Assembly (NCBI GenBank): GCA_024138025.1 | Contig: JAMXBD010000398.1 | Coordinates: 558,001-622,000 of the forward strand | Length of the DNA stretch: 64,000 bases | DNA from: Combretum micranthum | Lineage: Eukaryota; Streptophyta; Magnoliopsida; Myrtales; Combretaceae | Direction: 5' to 3' | Shown here: piece after piece, positions 56,461 through 64,000 of the stretch | How positions within the stretch are numbered: position 1 is the stretch's first letter | Layout: every line of letters starts with the position of its first letter | Program-made: the position numbers and the translations under genes | Notes under the pieces: generated by a model | What the model saw: the letters and a program-made list of their open reading frames with translations, nothing else | What the model was told of the DNA's origin: nothing | The model's database searches: none

Positions 56461-56782
56461 TTAGCTATCGCCTAGCCTTGCCGCCAACCTGTCAGGAGTC
56501 CACAACATGTTCCATGTGTCCGACTTGCGTAAACATGTAGCTGATCCAGATCGAGTAGTGGAATTGGAGCCAGTATTGCTAAAAGAGAACCTCACTTATG
56601 AGGAACACCAGGTGAAGATTTTGGATCGAAAAGTCCAAAAGCTACAGAATAAGGAGATCAAATATGTTAAAGTCCTTTGGAAGAATAACACCCATGAGGA
56701 GGCAACTTGGGAGGCCGAGGACGAGATCCAATGCAAATATCCAAACCTATTCAAGGAATCAGGTACAATAGTCAAGTTTTGA
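56461..56782 (+). pseudogene. E3 pol C-terminal tail with chromodomain-like segment
   Basis: After E7 the frame resumes LAYRLALPPNLS-like, then NMFHVSDLRKHVADPDRVVE and a terminal region EIKYVKVLWKNNTHEEATWE followed by AEDEI, which fits the degenerate chromodomain at the C-terminus of chromovirus integrases (targeting to chromatin marks in that family). It stops at 56782, followed by TTTTGAGGACAAAAC. Confidence 0.87.
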
Positions 56783-56799
56783 GGACAAAACTTTCTTCA

Positions 56800-56811
56800 A
56801 CGAGGGTAGAT
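56800..56811 (+). promoter_or_regulatory. E3 polypurine tract
   Basis: ACGAGGGTAGAT directly before the TGTAAGCC start of the 3' LTR. Confidence 0.7.
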
Positions 56812-59800
56812 TGTAAGCCTTTAGATTTTTCGATAATATAAGCATAACCTAAGAACCGGAAGTCAAACTGGAACCCTAAAGTTAACCTAGTTTTATGTTT
56901 AGTCTAGTGAATCTAGATCCGGCAATCCCGTGTTCTTAAACCCTAGAGAACGAAATTAAGTTAATTGTGGAATATGGTTCGTAATAATATAGGAAAGCTT
57001 AAAAATATCATATTCATAATTTTCTAGTATCTTTCGAATCCCAATGGGATTAGTTTTTAAAAACCATGCCCCGGTGCACTGGATAGTGAAAATATTTTCA
57101 CAACACCAATAGACTCGTAAAAATATAAGGATTTAAAAAATATCAGTTCTAAAATTTTTCTATAATTAAAATATCATATATAGGCCGCTTACACGTATTT
57201 TCTTTACTACCAGTATTTTAATTGTCTAGTCTACTATTCATTACTATTCATCTATCTCTACTTTTTCTTACACTCTATTCTTATACACTACCATGCCTAT
57301 ACCTTACAATTTACCTTCCCTATACAACTTTAATCACATCACACTTTATATATTACTTCTTTTTATTACGAAACAACAAATTTAATCTATTTCTCTCCCC
57401 TATTCCCCATGTTGCCATCCATCCACTCTCTCTCATCACTCTCAATTTGTTTTCTTTTTTAATTTATTTAATTACATCTAATTTACACTCTAAAACTCTA
57501 TAAATACCCCCTTCATCCTTCATTATTTCACACAATTCAGTTTCTACTAAACCTCTACCAAAATCACTCCATAAAATCCATCTCTCAAATTCTCTTCCAA
57601 GTTCTCTTTTCTCTCCATAAAACCCTTTCCCACATATTACTACAACTCATTCTATTCCTCTTCAACAAACACATAAACCTTAGGTAAAAATTTATCTTAT
57701 TCACTCATCATGTTCATTTAACTTAACATGAGCTTAGTGTATGTTTCTTAAAGAAGCAACAATATGTTCATGTTTTGTTTTTGTTCATGTCTTCTATTAT
57801 GTTATTACTATGTTGCTATTATTATTTGTTCTAATCTAACTTCTATATAGTATTATGTATATTATGTATATATATTTCTTTAGAGCATATAAGCTCATTT
57901 GTTATTTATTTAACTTCATGTTTTGCAATTTATTTATTTATTTCATGCTATTATTAAGGCAAGTCTTTCTAGTCTTAGACTTGTCCATATCAAGTTAAAA
58001 TAATTTTCTTTCTTTTCTTTTCTTTTCTTTTCTTTTGGGACTAGTCTATTCTTAGTCCCGGGATACCTTGATGAAGCTAAGGTTCCCGATACTTGACTTT
58101 ACTTTTATGCTCTTATTATATTTATCTTATTATGTTGTTTTTATTATATTTCTCATAGTTACATATTCTCATTCATGCATGAACATGTTATTGTCTCAAC
58201 CGTAATGAAAATGAGTTTTCTTAAGTAATAAAAATAAGAACTCTCTTTAAAAATAAATTTTGTCACATAAGGAATGATTCTTCCATAAAAACTTAAAGTT
58301 TCATCATGAAAAATATTTTCTAAAGTTAGATAAGTTTAGCTCAAGTTTTTGTAATAATACTATATGGGATTTTATCAATGAATACATAAAATAAAGTTAT
58401 CACAAACTCTCTTTTCAAACCAATGAAATAAGAAAGATTCTTTAAACTTAATTCTTTGTTTAACCAAAAGTTTTCTTAAACTCATATGTAAAGTTTTCAT
58501 CAACATACTAAGGTTTAGATAAGTTTTACAAAATTATCAAAGAATAACCTTTCTAAAGATAAGCTTTACTTAGGAAATAAAAATAATAAATAACTTATAA
58601 GATCATTGATATTATTCTTGGGATCAAACTTTAGAAAAACTTTAGAACATACAACCAATAAATATTTAGAAAAACTACATTTTCAACCACTAGAAATAAA
58701 GTTGTAGGAATCATAAAAGACTAAAATTACTTTTTGAAAATTTAATTATTCTTAATATTAAGAAATGGAGTTAAAAGAAGGAAATACTCACTTATAAAAT
58801 TTTCCCAACAAAACTATAGAGGAGATTTTCAAGTCTTAGCTTTTCTCACTCTTAAGACACATTGTTTTGCAAAATCATTATTGAGACAAAACCACTAAAT
58901 TCATGCATATAATTTGAGTCTATATATGTATATTCAAAGGATTTTTCAACCATACAAAATATCTATAATTTTGTACAGAGCCTTGAATGAAGAAAAGTTT
59001 GAAAACTCTAATTTTGAAATCTTTAATTTTCGTATCAATTATGTACGTCACTATTCTGAGACCCAAATGACTTTTTTTGATAAAAATAACCATAGAAATA
59101 GATAGATCTTTTCGAGTAAGTAGAAATTGGTATATAATATGCGAAATTCCGAGTTAAAATGAGCAAGTTATGACCATTTTAAATTGGGATTTCCATTCAT
59201 ACGATTTTTGACGAATTCAATAAGATAGAATTAGAGAAATTGAGTAGATCTTGGATGAAATACTCACTTCGGGTATTTCTTTTGTTTAGGTGTTTAGGAC
59301 CAAGATCTTCTCTTCCTCGAGGATTACTTCGACTCATAAAAGACCGCTAATGGATGAGTGAATTTCCTTTACGTTTATATATTCGCATATATGCTTGTAG
59401 AATAGAGCACTAGATGTTAGGAAAATATTAAATTTATATGCATGTGAGATATCATGGGAATTATGTATGTGAATTGTTATGTGAGATCAATGAACGATAA
59501 GTATATCGGAACCTAATATGTGATTGATATAATTGTTTCTATGTATGTATTGCTATGTGTGCAAGTATTACTTGATCGCTTTAAATGATTTAATGTCATA
59601 TTGGAATCCCCATATAATAAATTGCTCATGCATATCACTTAGAATATCATTTCAAAATTTTGCTACTGCTCCTCAGCATGGGACCGGAAAGGTAAGTTGC
59701 CTAGCCACATCTTGAGGGTTAGGACGTTCGGCGAATACGGCCTCAAGTTGTAGCCGAGCCAGATCGATCACTTTGGGTAATGAAAGCCTAGGAACTAGTA

Positions 59801-60470
59801 GTACGGTTCGTTGGAATCCCAACATGCGTGCAAACTTTTAAGGAGGTTGTTTGGGGCCCAATTCAAATCATTTCCTAACCACCGATGGAGGGGTAAATCC
59901 ATCACACATACGAAACCGGATAGTTGTATGTACTGTTTGATCATATGATTGTTACATTTTATATGCTTGTTTAATGAAATTGGTTGAATACTTGTTATGG
60001 GTACTTTTGTGTATGGAATATCTCACTAAGCTAGTTATGCTTATACCCCTATAGACTTTTAATATTGCAGGATTGTCATTTTGCACCCGAGACCATCTTG
60101 ATCATCTGAGTAGAATCTTTAGTTTGGTAAGCTTTTGGAGGAACTCTGTTTTGAAGTTTTAGAGTAGATTTCTTCTAAAATCTTCTAGCTTTAGTTATTT
60201 ATCTTAGTAAGACCTTGTTGTTATGGAAATTATTTGGGGAATGCCCCTTAGAAGTTATAAGACTTTTTATTCCAATGAAATATATTAAGTGTGATTTTGC
60301 ATGTTCCGCTGCCAATATCTTAAAATGCGTTACTTCACTGGTCTCTCTTTGATGTGAATGTACGCCTTGTGTCGATATAGAAGCTTTCGAGTGACTGAGA
60401 TTGTCATTCTTATGTTTTAATATAGTGTATGGCAGGTTGTCATATTTAGGGTACCTATTGGGGCATGACA
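56812..60470 (+). repeat. E3 3' LTR, 3659 bp
   Basis: It starts TGTAAGCCTT and ends GGGGCATGACA, collinear with the 5' LTR throughout. TATA at 57499, donor CTTAG|GTAAAAA at 57683/57684, acceptor at 59289, exon-2-like 59290-59356, second acceptor TTGCAG at 60070. Confidence 0.92.
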
Positions 60471-61508
60471 CAAGGGCTTCAACTCACCTACCGGTTTTCT
60501 GTGCTCGATATTAATCATCTGACACATATGGCACTTAGATACATATTCTGCTACCTCCTTTTTCATATTGTTCCATCAGTATAACTTTTTCAAATCCTGA
60601 TACATCTTTTTCCCTCCAGGGTGAATGGAATAATTGGAGTAGTGCGCTTCCTTCAACAATTCCTTCTTAAGTTCTCCTTGCATTGGCACACACAATCTCC
60701 CTTTGTACCTATGGATATCTTCATCATCCACATAAAACTCTGGTGCTCGACCTATCACCATTTTCCTCTTTATATCTAAGATACTATGATCATCTATCTG
60801 AGCTGTCTTGATCCTATCCACAAGAGTAGGTTGAATTCTCATATTAGCCAATCTTTCACCTACCTGTCTTGTAACTACTTCCAACTCAAGCTTCCTCATA
60901 TCATTAATTAGATGACGTTCCGTCGCAATCAAAGCTGCAAGATTCTCTATTATCTTTCTGCTCAAGGCATCAACTACCACATTCGCCTTTATTGGATGAT
61001 ACTGAATATCAATATCAAAATCCTTTATCAGTTCCAACGATCTTCTCTGTCTCATGTTCAACTCTTTTTGGGTAAAGATGTACTTTAAACTTTTGTGATT
61101 CGTATATACTTTACATCCTTCCCCATATAGGTAGTGTATCCACAGCTTCAAAGCATGCACAACTGTTGCTAATTCTACATCATGAGTAGGATAATTCCTC
61201 TCGTAGGGCTTTAACTGTCTGGAAGCATATGCTACAACCCTGCCTCTCTGCATCAGCACACATCCTAAACCTTGTATAGAGGCGTCACTATAAATAACAT
61301 ACTCCTCACCACTCACATGTAAGGCTAGCACTAGAGCAGATACTAACTTATTCTTATACAACTGAAAACTAGTTTCGCAACTTTCACTCCACTCATACTT
61401 TACCCCCTTCTGTGCCAACCGGGTCAAAGGACTGGCAATTTTGGAAAAATCTTCCACAAATCTTCTGTAATATCCTGACATTCCCAGAAAACTTCTGATT
61501 TCCGTCAC
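60471..61508 (-). pseudogene. E1 RT thumb, RNase H and integrase zinc finger
   Basis: 310 codons are open from 61508 to 60576: [20 protein letters not shown] (RT thumb), [48 protein letters not shown] (the family Asp is Asn here), VVVDALSRK, and [18 protein letters not shown] (first half of the integrase zinc finger). After a stop at 60576 the frame continues with the CHMCQM half and GELKPL, where E3 is inserted. The Asp-to-Asn change should inactivate RNase H. Confidence 0.87.
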
Positions 61509-61911
61509 AGTCTTGGGTCTTGGCCATTCAACAACTGCTTTGACTTTCTAAGATCCACTGATATCCTACTACCATCAACATGTCCTAAGAAAGACACCAG
61601 TTCCAGGTAGAACTCACATTTGAAAACTTTGCATATAACTTCTCTTCCTTCAATCTAATCAGAACCAATCTCAGATGTTCCTCGTGTTCCTCTTTATTTC
61701 TTGAATACACCAACACATCATCAATGAAGACTACCACAAACATATCAAGATACTCCCTAAAGACAGTGTTCATCAAATCCATAAATACTGCTGGTGCATT
61801 GATGAGTCCAAAAGGCATGACAACAAATTTATAGTGTTCATACCTTGTTCTGAAAGCTATTTTCTGAATATCTTCGACTTTCACTCTCAACTGATGATAT
61901 CCAGATCTCAA
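61509..61911 (-). pseudogene. E1 reverse transcriptase palm
   Basis: [56 protein letters not shown]: the catalytic FIDD box is intact. A 1-nt loss near 61617 (within the AKFSKCEF motif) shifts the frame until about 61510. A TAA separates it from the upstream part at 61918. Confidence 0.88.
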
Positions 61912-62357
61912 ATCTAATTTTTAGAACACTGATGCTCCTGCTAACTGATCAAATAGATCATCAATTCGTGGCAAAGGATACTTATTCTTGACTGTCACCT
62001 GATTCAACTCTTTGTAGTCGATGTACAGTCTCATGCTGCCATCCTTCTTCTCGACAAATAGAACTAGAGCTCCCCAAGGTGAAACACTAGGTCTAATGAA
62101 CTTCTTCTTCAACAAATCATCAAACTGCACTTTAAGCTCAACAAGTTCTATAGGAGCCATTCGATAAGGAACTTTTGATTTTGGTACAGTACCGGGTATT
62201 AAGTCTATACCAAACTCCACTTCCCTCTCTAGTGGTAACCAGGTAGATCATCTAGAAAAACTTTTGGATAATCACATATAATCGGAACATCCGACAACAC
62301 TATCTCCTTCTTAAAACCAAACACTAACATAGAATCGAAATACTAATCGTAGCAGGC
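61912..62357 (-). pseudogene. E1 protease-RT linker and N-terminal RT
   Basis: Minus-strand reading from 62340: [28 protein letters not shown], a frame break near 62235, then [40 protein letters not shown] (RT fingers), [20 protein letters not shown] and [12 protein letters not shown]. It is cut at 62357 by a sequence starting TGTCACACTTTTG, so the protease active site and gag are lost or lie beyond the window. Confidence 0.85.
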
Positions 62358-63133
62358 TGTCACACTTTTGAAATATGCAATAATGTAGTTCGTGTAATGC
62401 ATGATAGTTTTTATTACAAAGCTAATAATTTTTAATCAGGCTTATGGTGGTCACATATTACACATAAATATACAATATACCAATTCAAAACAACAAACAA
62501 TTGTATTATCACTTTTATTAACTTGTATTCGCATCACAAGCAACCAAGTGACATCATAAGTAATTCTCATCATGCTTTTCACATCAACTCTATTATTATC
62601 TTTGCATTACATATGCCACTAATTACAAACACAAACAATGTAATAGATCTAAGTTACTCACCTGCTTATGTTAATTAGTTGTAATAGTCTTTAGGACAAT
62701 TCACTAATTGATCAATATCTCCTATTGAACGAATTTAAATAATTACTAATCAAGTATATATATATCTGTATAAATAAATTTTATTGGTCGTCTAAGTGTC
62801 CTTAAATTAGTCTTTATCTTTTCTAAATCTGTATTATCTTGTCTAAATTATTATTTACCGATAGCTAATGGTTTTAAAATATTTTATTTTTATTGGATAA
62901 TTATAGACTTTGTATTTTAACAATTCAGGGTTTTATTATCATCATCATTATTATTTTTATATTGTTCGTTAGTTTGGATACCTTATGGTAACTAAGATTT
63001 ATTTTCTATCATTTAGTTTCTCATTATTTGCTAGAATCATTTAATTGTTAATTATAACTTATTTTCATTTTCCATTCTTATATATAAAATACTTGTCATA
63101 ATATAATCTTTTGTTTAATTTAACTAAAGTATT
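62358..63133 (-). mobile_element. unassigned LTR-like fragment interrupting E1
   Basis: It begins TGTCACACTTTTG, like the reverse complement of an LTR ending ...GTGTGACA, and is AT-rich without coding potential. An ACTCACCTGCTTATG near 62657 recalls the donor-like site of the long LTRs but I cannot align the rest. A candidate TSD CAGGC (62353-62357) cannot be tested. It may instead be a deletion junction. Confidence 0.4.
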
Positions 63134-64000
63134 TGATGCGAGAACCTTCGCAATCACGCGTGAGAACCCTTTTAGATATTATGAACCCCCAGCACAGTAA
63201 TACGAAAACCCACGAATTCTATTAGTAATCAATCCCTAAGATGGATTAGAAATAGATTTGTCTTAGTGTTTGATCTAAATAGATAGAACAAGGTCAGCCC
63301 TATCTCCGAAACACTCCACAAAGAAGGCGATCAAAACTCCTTTGAATGTTCCTATAGCATGTATTCTAAATCAAGAACACAAAGATTTCAAGCAAAAGCT
63401 CTGGTTTTTCATTCAACAATAATCTATCTTTTACAAACAACCAAATAGGTTTATATAACCAAAACAAAGGAAAACAAACGTCAAAACAAGGAATTAATAC
63501 GTCCTAAATGATGGCTGGCGGCCATGAGCAAACTGGAAAAATTTCGCAAAGTTAAAAAAAACGGCCAGAGGGATCATGGCCGGCGGCCTTGGGAGAATGG
63601 CCGGCGGCCTTGGGGAATGGCTGGCGACCATTCTTGCTGCTCCCTGCAACTCAGCTTCCCTTTGCTCTATTTGAATGTTGCTTCAAAAATATTGACGTAT
63701 ACTTGCTCCCTCCTTGTTCCAAAGCCTTGATAATCTTGTGATTCATCCTTGGCATACTCTAATAAGCCTTGGAAGTGATTATTGTAGGCTTGTTGAAGCT
63801 TCTTAGCTCGAGCTCTTGTGATTGGTCATTGAGGAAAACTTATTGAACTTGAATTCCTTTGAGTTTCCGTGGTAGCCATTTGATCTTCATGTTGGTTTGA
63901 ATCTAAACTTTGGACCGTTGGCTCTTTCGTAACAGTATTTCTTATTTGTAACAGTTACTAAAGCTTGGCATTCAACATTTATTTAAACATACTAATCTTA
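63134..64000 (-). mobile_element. minus-strand LTR-like sequence, cut by window end
   Basis: It starts TGATGCGAGAACC and shares its layout with the E7 LTR read on plus (TGATATGGTAACCC ..., AACCCCC, a TATA box on the minus strand: GGTTATATAAACC near 63448-63460). It contains GCCGGCGGC motifs at 63512-63632. The 68-residue plus-strand frame at 63524-63730 is antisense to the proposed LTR and not a gene. The far end is outside the window. Confidence 0.45.
63512..63632. repeat. GGCCGGCGGCC motif cluster
   Basis: Four copies of a GGCYGGCGRCC-type palindromic motif within 120 bp, upstream (minus strand) of the TATA box of the last LTR. Confidence 0.7.

Larger units (their letters stand above)
40195..60470 (+). 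mobile_element. E3: long-LTR Gypsy element with both LTRs, 20.3 kb with inserts
   Basis: 5' LTR 40195-43842, 3' LTR 56812-60470, and gag-pol in between on the plus strand, interrupted by E5 and E7. TSD CAAAG (40190-40194) and CAAGG (60471-60475), one mismatch. It lies inside the E1 integrase: removing it restores a KPLPIPQW frame. Without inserts it is about 12.8 kb, more than half of it LTR. Its two LTRs show many substitutions, so the insertion is not young. Pol has stops, frameshifts and an RT deletion. Confidence 0.93.
17092..62357 (-). mobile_element. E1: minus-strand chromovirus-like Gypsy element holding E2 and E3
   Basis: Minus-strand order: RT, RNase H and integrase N-terminal part (62357-60471), [E3 inserted], integrase core to C-terminal tail (40194-39280), polypurine tract (about 39198-39187), then the 3' LTR. 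The LTR starts TGTAATATACGG at 39186, runs to 38378, is interrupted by E2, and resumes from 18539 to 17092, where it ends GGGTGTTACA. Its joined length is about 2.25 kb. Gag, protease, the primer-binding site and the 5' LTR are missing: at 62358 a foreign LTR-like sequence begins. Stops, a 1-nt frameshift and two deletions make it inactive. Confidence 0.85.

Noticed and set aside
40195..60470. Two 3.65-kb direct repeats as a segmental duplication
   Set aside because: They flank gag-pol, start TG and end CA, with a polypurine tract, a primer-site remnant and near-perfect TSD: they are LTRs.
1..64000. tRNA or rRNA genes
   Set aside because: I saw no cloverleaf-like sequence with intact A and B boxes and no rRNA-like stretch; the only tRNA-related sequences are primer-binding sites.

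Overview
The window is AT-rich nuclear DNA from a flowering plant, probably a eudicot; I cannot name the species. I found no host gene, tRNA, rRNA or CRISPR array. Apart from a few short remnants, all 64 kb can be explained as nested LTR retrotransposons. I worked out the nesting from terminal motifs (TG...CA), 5-bp target-site duplications (TSDs) and the continuity of interrupted sequence across each insertion. Element names E0-E13 are mine.

Layout, oldest host first. E0 is a decayed plus-strand Gypsy element; its internal 3' end, polypurine tract and LTR start survive at 4115-4214 and 15983-17091. It was entered by E12 (solo LTR, 4215-15977), which itself holds solo LTRs E10 (5017-8261) and E11 (11089-14524, minus). 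E13 (1-4114, minus) is another long LTR at the left edge. E1 is a minus-strand chromovirus-like Gypsy element (17092 to 62357). Its pol lies at 60471-62357 and 39280-40194, and its 3' LTR at 39186-38378 plus 18539-17092. Inside the E1 LTR sits solo LTR E2 (18540-38377). E2 was split by solo LTR E4 (19481-37190, minus), and E4 holds three insertions: E6 (20432-23086), E8 (23530-31919) and E9 (31965-33608). Inside the E1 integrase sits E3 (40195-60470), a Gypsy element with 3.65-kb LTRs. E3's gag is split by solo LTR E5 (44827-48249) and its pol tail by E7 (52449-56455). Two further minus-strand LTR-like pieces (62358-63133 and 63134-64000) close the window.

Coding content is gag-pol remnants only: E3 (gag, protease, RT, RNase H, integrase, C-terminal tail, all broken), E1 (RT to C-terminal tail, broken), E7 (gag, protease and the start of RT), E6 (two protease-like domains, no RT) and E8 (integrase plus a broken ATHILA ORF-1-like gene). 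E6 and E7 look like deletion derivatives that could move only with enzymes supplied in trans.

The most unusual signal is in the very long LTRs (3.2-5.1 kb) of E3, E4, E5, E10, E11, E12 and E13. All share a candidate splice architecture within the LTR: a donor after the leader, an acceptor TTTAG|GTG, a 63-70-bp exon ending in GTGAGT or GTAAGT, and a second acceptor about 370-400 bp before the LTR end. The inferred introns are otherwise variable and carry subfamily-specific tandem repeats. A second shared oddity is a GC-rich GCCGGCGGC motif array in the promoter-side LTR of two unrelated lineages, inside E8 upstream of its ORF-1, and in the last LTR of the window.
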